A stretch of DNA of 64,000 bases. Source: Fulvivirgaceae bacterium JP3-4. GTDB lineage: Bacteria > Bacteroidota > Bacteroidia > Cytophagales > Cyclobacteriaceae. Position numbers and translations under genes: made by a program. Under the pieces are notes generated by a model. The model was not told the DNA's origin. It made no database searches and saw nothing but the letters and a program-made list of their open reading frames with translations. Shown one piece after another: positions 7,720 to 15,204 of the stretch; the stretch's first letter is position 1, and each line of letters starts with the position of its first letter. Where the stretch lies: assembly GCA_029309925.1 (NCBI GenBank), contig JARKND010000004.1, positions 434,001-498,000 on the forward strand. The letters run 5' to 3'.

Positions 7720-8679
7720 TTATTTCTTAACGTTAGCAAGCAATTCGCTGATCACTGCCTGTGCCGCCCAAACCCTGTTCGAAGCCTGCTGCGTCACAAT
7801 GCTGCTGAAGCCATCCAACACTTCGTCACTCAATTCAACATTTCTCCTCACCGGAAGGCAATGCATCACTTTCGCGTGGTTGGTAGCATTCAGCTTTTCA
7901 GTCGTCAGCATCCATTCCGGATCGTTGTTGTATATCCTTCCGTAGTCGTTGTAGGTACTCCAGTTCTTCACATACACAAAGTCGGCATCCTTCAGGGCGT
8001 AATCCTGGTCATGCGTAATCGCAGCACCTTTTGTAAACGCGTGGTCCAGTTCGTAGTCTTCCGGATGCGTGATGACAAAATCCGCGTGACCCCATGCAGT
8101 GACCCACTGTGAAAAACTGTTAGCCACACATTGCGGCAGTGCTTTGACATGAGGTGCCCACGTTAAAACAATCTTAGGTCTGCGTTTCTCCCTGAATATT
8201 TCCGTAATGGTGATGATGTCCGTAAGGCTTTGCAGCGGATGAAGCGTAGCGCTCTCAAGACTCACGACAGGAATACCCGCATACTTGATAAACTGCTTGA
8301 TATAGAGTTCGCTGTAATCTTCATCCTTGTTCTTCAGCGAAGGAAACGTCCGGATTCCCAGAATATCAAAATACTTTCCGAGGATTGGCGCTGCGTCTTT
8401 TACGTGCTCGACAGTCGTTCCACTCATGATGGCCTCATCTTCAAACTCGAAAGCCCAGCCCTCCTGCCCGACATTGAAGACAATCGCTTCCATACCGAGA
8501 TTCGCTGCGGCAATCTGCGTGCTCAGTCGTGTCCGCATACTTGGATTCAGAAAGATCAACCCAATGCGCTTGTTCACGCCAAGGCTGCGATCGCGGAAAG
8601 GATCAGCTTTGTATGCAAGCGCTTTTTGCACTAATGCATGAATGTCGTGGGTGTCGTTTACGGAAATAAAATTCTTCAT
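7720..8679 (-). CDS. argF': N-acyl-ornithine carbamoyltransferase, predicted N-succinylornithine type
   Basis: Carbamoylates an N-acylated ornithine to N-acylcitrulline. The 319-residue protein has the carbamoyl-phosphate motif SMRTR (47-51), ESATLHPLQSLTD and the C-terminal HCLPVRRN. It carries Trp75 and a family-specific 80s loop. By eye, residue 90 (SGTTVEH) is Val. In the family, Glu at this place gives acetylornithine specificity (Xanthomonas) and Pro gives succinylornithine specificity (Bacteroides fragilis); Val should fit the succinyl type. It overlaps argD by 4 nt. Confidence 0.88.
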   Translation of the reverse strand: MKNFISVNDTHDIHALVQKALAYKADPFRDRSLGVNKRIGLIFLNPSMRTRLSTQIAAANLGMEAIVFNVGQEGWAFEFEDEAIMSGTTVEHVKDAAPILGKYFDILGIRTFPSLKNKDEDYSELYIKQFIKYAGIPVVSLESATLHPLQSLTDIITITEIFREKRRPKIVLTWAPHVKALPQCVANSFSQWVTAWGHADFVITHPEDYELDHAFTKGAAITHDQDYALKDADFVYVKNWSTYNDYGRIYNNDPEWMLTTEKLNATNHAKVMHCLPVRRNVELSDEVLDGFSSIVTQQASNRVWAAQAVISELLANVKK

Positions 8680-9797
8680 TGCAATTCCTGTTTCAACGCT
8701 GAAAGAAAGATATCGGCCTCCTCTCTTTTCATGGCAAGAGAGGGAAGCAACCTAATCGTGTTAGGCTTTGCTTCACCTGTAAAGATATGATGCTTATGCA
8801 ACAAATCATTCCGAACGTTCTTCAATGATTCAGGGAGGTCGATCCCGATCATAAGGCCTCTTCCGCGCAAAGCTGTGATCTTTGACAGTTGCTTCAGCCC
8901 GTTCATAAGATAGTCACCCAGCACTTCAGCATTTTTTATAAGACTCTCTTTCTCCATCACCTCCAGTACCGCGAGGCCCGCAATGGAGGCAAGGTAATTT
9001 CCTCCGAACGTTGTGCCCAGCATTCCGCTCCATGGCTTGATGTCGGGATGAATGAACAATCCGCCAATAGGGAAACCGTTGCCCATTCCTTTTGCTGTTG
9101 TGATGAGGTGCGGTCTGATGCTCGCATACTGATGCGCAAAGAATTTGCCTGTCCGTCCGTAGCCCGACTGAATTTCATCGAGGATCAGCAGCGAACCGTT
9201 TTCAGCGCACTTCTTACTAAGAAACTGCAGGAATGAATCTTCCGGAACCTGTATGCCGCCAACGCCCTGGATGCCTTCGATGATCACTGCGGCAACGTCT
9301 TTCGTCAATGCTTGCGACAGCACATCCTCGTCATTCATTGGCACAAACGCGATATCGTGGTTCGCGTTGAACGGAGCCACGATCTTTGGATTATCAGTTG
9401 CAGCCACGGCACCCGAAGTGCGGCCGTGAAATGCTTTTTTAAAGGCAATCACTTTTTTGCGCCCGGTCACAAACGAAGCAAGCTTCAGCGCATTCTCATT
9501 GGCTTCAGCACCTGAGTTACACAAGAACAACTGATAGTCAGGATAACCGGAAATTTTTCCAAGCTTCTCGGCAAACTCTACCTGCAGATCATTCTGAACA
9601 CTGTTCGAGTAAAACGCGATTTTGTTCAGCTGCTCCGTCAGGCGTGAAACATAGTGAGGATGCGAATGGCCAATGCAGATTACAGCATGACCGCCATAAA
9701 GATCAAGATATTTTTCACCCTTCGAATCCCAGAGCCATGAGCCCTGCGCTTTAACGGGTGTGATGTCGAAGAGTTGGTATACGTCAAACAGTTTCAT
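8676..9797 (-). CDS. argD: N-acylornithine aminotransferase
   Basis: PLP-dependent class III aminotransferase that converts the acylated glutamate semialdehyde to acylated ornithine, using glutamate. The 373-residue protein shows CNSGAEANENALKLA, the LILDEIQSGYGRTG segment that binds PLP, and the lysine in TTAKGMGNGFPIGG. Length is typical for ArgD. Its 3' end overlaps argF' by 4 nt. Upstream, a 193-nt gap filled with hairpin repeats separates it from argC. Confidence 0.92.
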   Translation of the reverse strand: MKLFDVYQLFDITPVKAQGSWLWDSKGEKYLDLYGGHAVICIGHSHPHYVSRLTEQLNKIAFYSNSVQNDLQVEFAEKLGKISGYPDYQLFLCNSGAEANENALKLASFVTGRKKVIAFKKAFHGRTSGAVAATDNPKIVAPFNANHDIAFVPMNDEDVLSQALTKDVAAVIIEGIQGVGGIQVPEDSFLQFLSKKCAENGSLLILDEIQSGYGRTGKFFAHQYASIRPHLITTAKGMGNGFPIGGLFIHPDIKPWSGMLGTTFGGNYLASIAGLAVLEVMEKESLIKNAEVLGDYLMNGLKQLSKITALRGRGLMIGIDLPESLKNVRNDLLHKHHIFTGEAKPNTIRLLPSLAMKREEADIFLSALKQELQ

Positions 9798-9873
9798 TTC
9801 TTTCGGTTAGAGGTCGTCCGATCAGGAAACGTGGTCGGACGACTAAATATCAAATATAGTTTCGCTCTTCCTC

Positions 9874-9989
9874 CTTCACCTCATCCCTAACCCTTCTCCT
9901 GAAGGAGAAGGGAACGTCTCTCGATCTGCACCTGTGCGCTTAGCTCGAGCGTACCCCTCTCCTTCAGGAGAGGGGTCGGGGGTGAGGTG
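9874..9989. repeat. Two long GC-rich hairpins with nested outer arms between argC and argD
   Basis: Two near-identical hairpins, 9891-9912 (stem CCCTTCTCCT) and 9954-9975 (stem CCCCTCTCCT), are enclosed by outer inverted arms containing CACCTCATCCC and GGGGGTGAGGTG. The block starts 1 nt after the argC stop on the minus strand. It may modulate read-through from argC to argD or stabilise processed mRNA ends. Confidence 0.75.
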
Positions 9990-9990
9990 C

Positions 9991-10959
9991 TTAAAACACG
10001 ATGCTCTTCAACTTCAACCCTTCACGTTCGTCAACACCAAACATCAAATTCATATTCTGCACCGCCTGACCCGAAGCGCCTTTCAACAAATTGTCGATTG
10101 CAGAATGCACAACGACTTTATCACCTTCCTTCTCCAAACCAATCACACACTTGTTGCTGTTCACCACCTGTTTCAGATCTACAGTTTCGTCTGACACAAA
10201 AGTGAATGCTGCGTCTTTATAGAAATCTTTATATAATTTCTTCAGTTCATCAAGTGACTTGTCAGTTGTGACAACGGAACTCACAAAAATTCCTCTGGTG
10301 AAATCACCACGCCATGGAACGAAATTCAATGCACCGCCAAACGAAGGCTGAAGTACTTTCAGCGACTGGTTGATCTCTTTCAGATGCTGGTGTGTCAGCG
10401 TTTTGTATGCTGAGATATTGTTTGCTCTCCACGTGAAATGCGTGGTGTCCTGAAGTTTTTGTCCGGCCCCGGTTGATCCGGTTATTCCTGTGGTAAAAAC
10501 TTCTTTCAGCAAACCAGCTTTCGCGAGCGGCAGCAGGCCGAGCTCGATCGCGGTAGCAAAACAACCTGGGTTGGCGATGTTCTGCGCTTTGGCGATTTTT
10601 TCCTTATTCAGTTCCGGAAGTCCGTAAACAAATGTCCTTCCTTCAACTGAGTCTCCTAAACGAAAATCATGGCTCAGATCGATCACTTTCACTGACGCAT
10701 CGATCTTGTTCTCCAATAAAAACTTTTTGCTTTCACCATGACCCAGGCAAAGGAAGATCACATCTGCCTTACCGATAGAATCCGAAAAGGTCAGTGACGT
10801 CTCTCCTAACAAATCGGGATGCGCAGTATGCAAAGGATTTCCCGCATTGCTTCTGCTATGCACAAAAGAAAGTTCAACCGAAGGATGGTTCAGCAACAGA
10901 CGAATGGTCTCCCCACCCGTATATCCCGCACCACCAATAATTCCTGCTCTAATTTTCAT
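9991..10959 (-). CDS. argC: N-acyl-gamma-glutamyl-phosphate reductase
   Basis: NADPH-dependent reduction of acylglutamyl phosphate to the semialdehyde, third step of the pathway. The 322-residue protein has the Rossmann start GIIGGAGYTGGETIRLLLNHP, the catalytic cysteine in NPGCFATA, and the family motif SGTGAGQ-like GITGSTGAGQK. Length fits type 1 ArgC. It is flanked on both sides by repeat blocks (9874-9989 and 10964-11066), unlike the tight spacing of the genes downstream. Confidence 0.92.
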   Translation of the reverse strand: MKIRAGIIGGAGYTGGETIRLLLNHPSVELSFVHSRSNAGNPLHTAHPDLLGETSLTFSDSIGKADVIFLCLGHGESKKFLLENKIDASVKVIDLSHDFRLGDSVEGRTFVYGLPELNKEKIAKAQNIANPGCFATAIELGLLPLAKAGLLKEVFTTGITGSTGAGQKLQDTTHFTWRANNISAYKTLTHQHLKEINQSLKVLQPSFGGALNFVPWRGDFTRGIFVSSVVTTDKSLDELKKLYKDFYKDAAFTFVSDETVDLKQVVNSNKCVIGLEKEGDKVVVHSAIDNLLKGASGQAVQNMNLMFGVDEREGLKLKSIVF

Positions 10960-10963
10960 TTTT

Positions 10964-11066
10964 AAAAAGCATAAAGCTCAAAGCATAAAGCTGAAAGCAA
11001 AATGGTCCAAATTATTCTTTACTGTCAACGTCCTGAAGCTTGTAGCTTGTAGCCTGCAGCTTGCAG
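10964..11066. repeat. Short-word repeats between argG and argC
   Basis: One side (10964-11000) repeats GCATAAAGCT and GCTCAAAGCATA. The other (11034-11066) repeats GCTTGTAGCTTGTAGCCTGCAGC and ends exactly at the argG stop codon (minus strand). Read in reverse complement, the second side closely matches the words at 3681-3712. No ORF. Confidence 0.65.
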
Positions 11067-12269
11067 CTATTTTTTCTCTACGTCAGACTTAACCTGGTTG
11101 TAGATCATGGTCTGATTTCCGAAGATCTTAGAAAAACCCTTCACATCATCGCCTGACCAGCCGAGGTTCATCTCCCCGTATTTTCCAAACTTCGATGACA
11201 TCAGATCGTAAGGCGATTCTATTCCCAGCACCTGGAAACGATAAGGCATCAGCTGAATGTGCACTTCACCAGTCACGTTCTGTTGTGAGCTGATGAGGAA
11301 TGCCTCCATGTCACGCATGACAGGATCGAGGTACTGGCCTTCGTGAAGCCAGTTGCCGTAGAACTGCGCCAGCTGATCTTTCCAGGTGAGCTGCCACTTC
11401 GTAAGCACGTGCTTCTCGAGAGCGTGGTGGCCCTTGATCACGAGCATCGGTGCCGCAGCTTCGAAGCCCACGCGACCTTTGATACCGATGATCGTATCGC
11501 CTACGTGAATATCCCTTCCGATCCCGTAAGGGCCCGCAATGGTTTGCAAATGTTGTATTGCTTCGGTCGGGTGACCAAAGCGTTTATCGTTGACATGTGT
11601 CAACTCTCCTTTTTCAAATTTAAGTTTCACGGTCTCGGAGCCGGTCTTTGTCACCTGGGTCGGCCACGCCTCTTCCGGAAGCATACCCAGTGATTTTAAG
11701 GTTTCCTTTCCACCGACAGATGTTCCCCAGATGCCTTTGTTGATCGAGTACATCGCCTTATCAAAATTCATCTGAACGCCTTTCGACTTGAGGAACGCGA
11801 TTTCCTCCTCACGTGAAAGTTTCAGGTCGCGGATGGGCGTAATGATCTCGATGCCCGGAACGAGGATGTTCAGGATCATATCGAAACGAACCTGGTCGTT
11901 ACCTGCACCGGTGCTGCCATGCGCCACCGCCTGTGCTCCGAGTTCTTTTGCATAATTAGCCGTTGCCAGCGCCTGAGACATACGCTCAGCGCTCACGCTC
12001 AACGGATACGTGTTGTTTTTCAGCACATTCCCGTAGACGAGGAAGCGAATCACTTTGTCGTAGTAATTTTTCGTCTCATCCACCGTCTTGTGAGAGGCAA
12101 CACCAAGGCTCTTCGCGCGATCTTCGATAGCCTTGATCTCAGCCTTGTCGAAACCGCCCGTGTTGACAGTGATGGTGTGGACTTCATAGCCCTTCTCTTC
12201 ACTCAGATACTTTACGCAGTAGCTTGTGTCCAGGCCACCGCTGAATGCTAAAACAACTTTTTTCTTCAT
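11067..12269 (-). CDS. argG: Argininosuccinate synthase
   Basis: Joins citrulline and aspartate with ATP. The 400-residue protein starts with the PP-loop LAFSGGLDTSYCVKYL and carries HGSTGAGNDQVRF and the MSQALATANYA region typical of ArgG. Length is normal. It is second in the arginine operon, 62 nt after the GNAT gene; that gap holds a small inverted repeat GGAAGC-A-GCTTCC (12288-12300). Cytoplasmic homotetramer by family. Confidence 0.93.
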   Translation of the reverse strand: MKKKVVLAFSGGLDTSYCVKYLSEEKGYEVHTITVNTGGFDKAEIKAIEDRAKSLGVASHKTVDETKNYYDKVIRFLVYGNVLKNNTYPLSVSAERMSQALATANYAKELGAQAVAHGSTGAGNDQVRFDMILNILVPGIEIITPIRDLKLSREEEIAFLKSKGVQMNFDKAMYSINKGIWGTSVGGKETLKSLGMLPEEAWPTQVTKTGSETVKLKFEKGELTHVNDKRFGHPTEAIQHLQTIAGPYGIGRDIHVGDTIIGIKGRVGFEAAAPMLVIKGHHALEKHVLTKWQLTWKDQLAQFYGNWLHEGQYLDPVMRDMEAFLISSQQNVTGEVHIQLMPYRFQVLGIESPYDLMSSKFGKYGEMNLGWSGDDVKGFSKIFGNQTMIYNQVKSDVEKK

Positions 12270-12331
12270 TTAAATAAATAAACTAATGGAAGCAGCTTCC
12301 TGCTTGTAAATTAAACAATGCCAGACTGGAA

Positions 12332-13114
12332 TTACCAGAAAAAGAAAAAGCTCAGGATTGACTTTTTGCGCTCAGAAGAGTCGGTTTGGCCGCCATCCTT
12401 TTTGCCGAAAGCTTTCAGGAGCACAAACTGCTTGAAGCGAACCCATCGTTCGAACAGGCGTAAGTTACCCTTGAAGCCGCGATGATAGTGGTAATGGTGA
12501 ACCAACTCGCCTTCCTGGTTGACGGTTGCGCCTGCCTTAACTGGTGGCAAAGGCATATTGAGCTTCGCAGCAGCTTCCACCGGATCGAACAACATGGCTG
12601 TACACATACAGTTCTTGCGATCCTTGCTCTTGAGGATCTCGTAGTTCACACAGCTTTGGCAACCCTTCCAGAACTCTTCATCTGTGGTGAGTTCGGAATA
12701 GGTCACAGGCTCGTAACCGAGGTCCGAGTTGATCTTCATCACAGCAAGGCCGGTAGTGAGACCGAAGATCTTTGCATTCGGATACTTCTTGCGTGAAAGC
12801 TCGAAGATCTTGTGCTTGATCTCGGTAGCCACGCCCGTCTTGCGGAATGGCGGAGACACGATGAGGCCCGAGTTCGCTACATACTTATCATGTTGCCATG
12901 CCTCGATGTAGCAGAAGCCAACCCATGTGCCGTCTTGAGTGACAGCGATCACAGCTTTGCCCTCCTCCATCTTTCTGACGATGTAGTCAGGCGAGCGCTT
13001 GGCGATTCCGGTGCCGCGCGCTTTGGCTGAGTTCTCCATCTCGGTTGTGATGGTCTCAGCGTAATGTTTGTCGTCAGACGTAGCCAGTCTGACAATAATG
13101 CCGTGTATGTTCAA
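12332..13114 (-). CDS. GNAT acyltransferase, probable N-acylglutamate synthase of the arginine pathway
   Basis: A 260-residue GNAT protein, first in the arginine operon, where an enzyme for acylating glutamate is needed and no argJ or classical argA is visible. The acetyl-CoA pyrophosphate loop region is seen as SPPFRKTGVATEIKHKI (87-103). A cysteine set CxxC ... CxC (C152, C155, C169, C171) could bind metal. The only start that keeps the first beta strand (GIIVRLATSDD) is TTG at 13112-13114; an in-frame TGA lies four codons upstream. Acyl donor (acetyl- or succinyl-CoA) is unknown; the argF' residue suggests succinyl. Confidence 0.78.
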   Translation of the reverse strand: MNIHGIIVRLATSDDKHYAETITTEMENSAKARGTGIAKRSPDYIVRKMEEGKAVIAVTQDGTWVGFCYIEAWQHDKYVANSGLIVSPPFRKTGVATEIKHKIFELSRKKYPNAKIFGLTTGLAVMKINSDLGYEPVTYSELTTDEEFWKGCQSCVNYEILKSKDRKNCMCTAMLFDPVEAAAKLNMPLPPVKAGATVNQEGELVHHYHYHRGFKGNLRLFERWVRFKQFVLLKAFGKKDGGQTDSSERKKSILSFFFFW

Positions 13115-13144
13115 TTTGATGTTTCAAGTAAAGTGGTTGTTAAT

Positions 13145-13167
13145 AAAAAAAACTTGCCAAATGGCAA
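13145..13167 (-). terminator. Intrinsic-terminator-like hairpin in the arginine operon leader (candidate attenuator)
   Basis: On the minus strand: stem TTGCC / GGCAA (13163-13167 with 13154-13158), loop ATTT, then one G and eight T (13145-13152). It lies about 58 nt after the stop of the arginine-rich leader ORF and 30 nt before the GNAT start. Upstream are two mutually exclusive hairpins: CTGTT/AACAG (13204-13208 with 13195-13199) and CAGCTTGA/TCAAGGCTG (13190-13197 with 13170-13178); they share 13195-13197. The stem is short, so strength as a terminator is uncertain. Confidence 0.5.
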
Positions 13168-13224
13168 CGCAGCCTTGACGTCCTTGACATCAAGCTGTTT
13201 TTCAACAGGATGTTGGGGATTGTA

Positions 13225-13332
13225 TCAAATACGCGCGAAGCGTGCGGGTCGTGGTCGCCAGTTCACCAGGGAGGCGATTGCAGAGAACTTAAAAGTTCTT
13301 TTGGTGGGGTGAGCAGCCATGGCTGCTGACAT
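13225..13332 (-). CDS. Candidate arginine leader peptide, 35 residues
   Basis: ATG at 13330-13332, stop TGA at 13225-13227. The peptide ends in NWRPRPARFARI; five of its 35 codons are for arginine (AGA, CGA, CGA, CGC, CGT), four of them within the last eleven codons. It lies about 78 nt after a good promoter and about 58 nt before a terminator-like hairpin, upstream of the complete arginine operon. This is the arrangement of a transcription attenuator in which stalling at arginine codons would allow read-through. That role is inferred; no known family is claimed. Its 5' part also overlaps a 16-bp palindrome (13312-13327) and a hairpin (13284-13299). Confidence 0.5.
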   Translation of the reverse strand: MSAAMAAHPTKRTFKFSAIASLVNWRPRPARFARI

Positions 13333-13416
13333 GTGGGTGAACAATGTTTTCAATTTCTTTTAACTGTTTTGGTCAACGTTAGAGAAAAGTCATTCCGTTT
13401 GTTTTTTTCATTAATG

Positions 13417-13450
13417 CAAAATTAAACGATAAAGTTTTTACAATCGCAAA
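13417..13450 (-). promoter_or_regulatory. Bacteroidetes-type promoter of the arginine operon
   Basis: Minus strand reads TTTG (13447-13450), 22 nt, TAATTTTG (13417-13424), a close match to TTTG / TAnnTTTG. The predicted start near 13410 gives a leader of about 295 nt before the GNAT gene, which contains the arginine-rich ORF and the hairpins. Confidence 0.5.
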
Positions 13451-13560
13451 TAAATACGCAGAAAGTTCAAAAAAAGTTTGCGCGCGCTAACTCATGTTAG
13501 GTGGGGGATCGCTCACGCGCGTGGTGTATCGCTCAATGACCTTGACGTGCCACGAGGTGC

Positions 13561-13837
13561 GAGTCACTAGTCATAAGTCACTAGTCATTGGGAGGAAAGA
13601 GGGAATTAGAAAATTGAAAAAAGGAAATCAGAGACGACAGGGAGAAAAATGGACGGAATCGACCACATCAAATGAAGACGGTAAACAGCTATCGCTGAGC
13701 AGAGTGCAAACAAATAGCTAAAGCCAAACGAAAGCGGGCGTTCTCAGACTTGGAAAGCTATCGAACTGAGCTTTCCTCTCTTTCCTGTTTCCATCTTTGC
13801 TTTTTCCTCCCAATGACCAGTGACTAGTGACTGATCC
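13561..13837. repeat. Inverted-repeat element of about 280 bp
   Basis: Arms 13576-13598 and 13803-13825 match at 22 of 23 positions (right part AGTCATTGGGAGGAAA-like). They are made of the word AGTCACT-AGTCA, repeated twice in the left arm. The ~200 bp between the arms contains a perfect 8-bp stem hairpin (13752-13759 with 13769-13776) and no credible ORF. A further 7-bp inverted repeat (13838-13844 with 13864-13870) abuts the PorP/SprF stop codon. The gap 13333-13870 holds only this and the arginine promoter. Confidence 0.6.
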
Positions 13838-13870
13838 ACTATCGAATCGAAGATGAATCGTCACGATAGT

Positions 13871-14983
13871 CTAAAAATCCGGACAAGGGATCACCAACTT
13901 ATCTGCAGGTGGTTTCCTTGGGTTTCTCATCGGCCAGGTGTAGACGAGGCTGAACTCGTGCGCGCCTCCGCTGCCGGGGCCGAGCTTGGAGATGGTGTAG
14001 TCGAAGCTGTAGCCGATGTTGATCGCATCTTTCGCGCCAAGCTTGGTGAAGCCCAGCAGGAGCACGATCGATTCATTGTTCACAAACCCGTTCACCGACT
14101 TGAATGGAACTCCGCGGTACCAGGTTCCCAACACGAGCGGTTCAAAGGTGAAATACACACCGAGGTCGAGCTGATCGAAGTTGCCCTGGTGGCGGAACTG
14201 GAACGCTGGCGCAATACTGCGTTCTGCGTTTCGCGAGTAGACCCCCGAGCCAACAACGCCCGGCCTCATAAAGTACTTGAATCCGCCATGAAGAGAAAAT
14301 TTCATCGGAAGCTGGGCGCTCTCATCGATGATCGACTGATTGGGCGTGTTGATGTGGTTCGCTGCAAAGCCGAGCCACGCCACTCGCGTAAAGAGCAATC
14401 CTCCAGCGGAGATATCAAAAAACGTTTTCGCAAAATTGGTATTAAATGTCTCGGCCGTGGGCTGATCAATGAACTCTCCGGTAGCGGGGTCAAACTGATC
14501 GCCAAACGTAAGTCTGCTGAAGTTGACATCGCGGTTGTAAACACCTACCTGCAGACCCGGACGGAATCCAAGTTGCTGCGAGATCTGAAGGTCGTAAGCG
14601 TACTGAAGCGCAAGGCTCAGCGATCGCAACCCGGCAAGTCCTTCCTGGTCGCGGGTAATTAGCACCCCAACGCCACTCTTTTTATCTTCAACAAAGTAAT
14701 CGAAGAAGGCGGACATCGTTGTGAAGTTCGCATCAATGGCAGGCCACTGGTTGCGATAATTCAATCCCGCGCGAGCCTGATTGGTTGATCCCGCAAAGGC
14801 CGGATTCAGGTACAATGGCGCGGCATAAAATTGTGAGAACTGTGGATCCTGGGCAGTTACCCGGAACGAATTACCGAGCATCAATACCAGAATAACTGAC
14901 AGGAAGGTGATGGCCCGTCCTTTTACAGAAACCAAATGGGGTAAAAATGACTTCGGACCTGAACGTCTGTGCATTACTGACAA
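13871..14983 (-). CDS. PorP/SprF family type IX secretion system membrane protein
   Basis: A 370-residue outer-membrane protein with an N-terminal signal segment (AITFLSVILVLMLG, then TAQDPQFSQFYAAPLYLNPAFAGS). The QDPQFSQFYAAPLYLNPAFAG motif is the hallmark of the PorP/SprF family, which helps export or anchor particular T9SS cargo in Bacteroidetes. The rest is beta-barrel-like. It is divergent from the giant gliding-type protein at 15205, a common pairing in which the PorP/SprF protein serves its neighbour. The first ~25 residues before the hydrophobic stretch are unusually basic; a later start is possible. Confidence 0.88.
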   Translation of the reverse strand: MSVMHRRSGPKSFLPHLVSVKGRAITFLSVILVLMLGNSFRVTAQDPQFSQFYAAPLYLNPAFAGSTNQARAGLNYRNQWPAIDANFTTMSAFFDYFVEDKKSGVGVLITRDQEGLAGLRSLSLALQYAYDLQISQQLGFRPGLQVGVYNRDVNFSRLTFGDQFDPATGEFIDQPTAETFNTNFAKTFFDISAGGLLFTRVAWLGFAANHINTPNQSIIDESAQLPMKFSLHGGFKYFMRPGVVGSGVYSRNAERSIAPAFQFRHQGNFDQLDLGVYFTFEPLVLGTWYRGVPFKSVNGFVNNESIVLLLGFTKLGAKDAINIGYSFDYTISKLGPGSGGAHEFSLVYTWPMRNPRKPPADKLVIPCPDF

Positions 14984-15204
14984 TTAAAAAATGTAATCAA
15001 GGCAAATTAAAGGTATATAGGAAATTTCTGAAAGCGTAATGTTTTATATAAACGTTATGCCCGTCAAGATTCCGGTCGGAGAAAAACCCTATCCTTGCAC
15101 TTTATAACGGTATTTTTAGGCCAAATTGTATACTTTAGAGTAAGTTGAGCGTTTTAGAATTGATCCCTCAGATCTTTGATCGTAAGTTGTTACCTGTGAA
15201 GAGA

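Noticed and set aside
7441-8112. 223-codon plus-strand frame across argB and argF'
   Set aside because: It crosses the junction of two well-supported minus-strand genes; a shadow frame.
13145-13167. Reading the TGGCAA-N5-TTTTA in the arginine leader as a further sigma-54-like promoter
   Set aside because: The -24 half is imperfect and the segment is explained better as a hairpin with a T-run; distance to the start also differs from the other sites. Not fully excluded.
13064-13312. 82-codon plus-strand frame in the arginine leader
   Set aside because: It lies opposite the promoter-leader region and has no coding character; the leader ORF on the minus strand explains the composition better.
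13853-14662. Long plus-strand open frame (269 codons) opposite the PorP/SprF gene
   Set aside because: It mirrors the third codon positions of a clearly coding gene on the other strand and has no recognisable motif.
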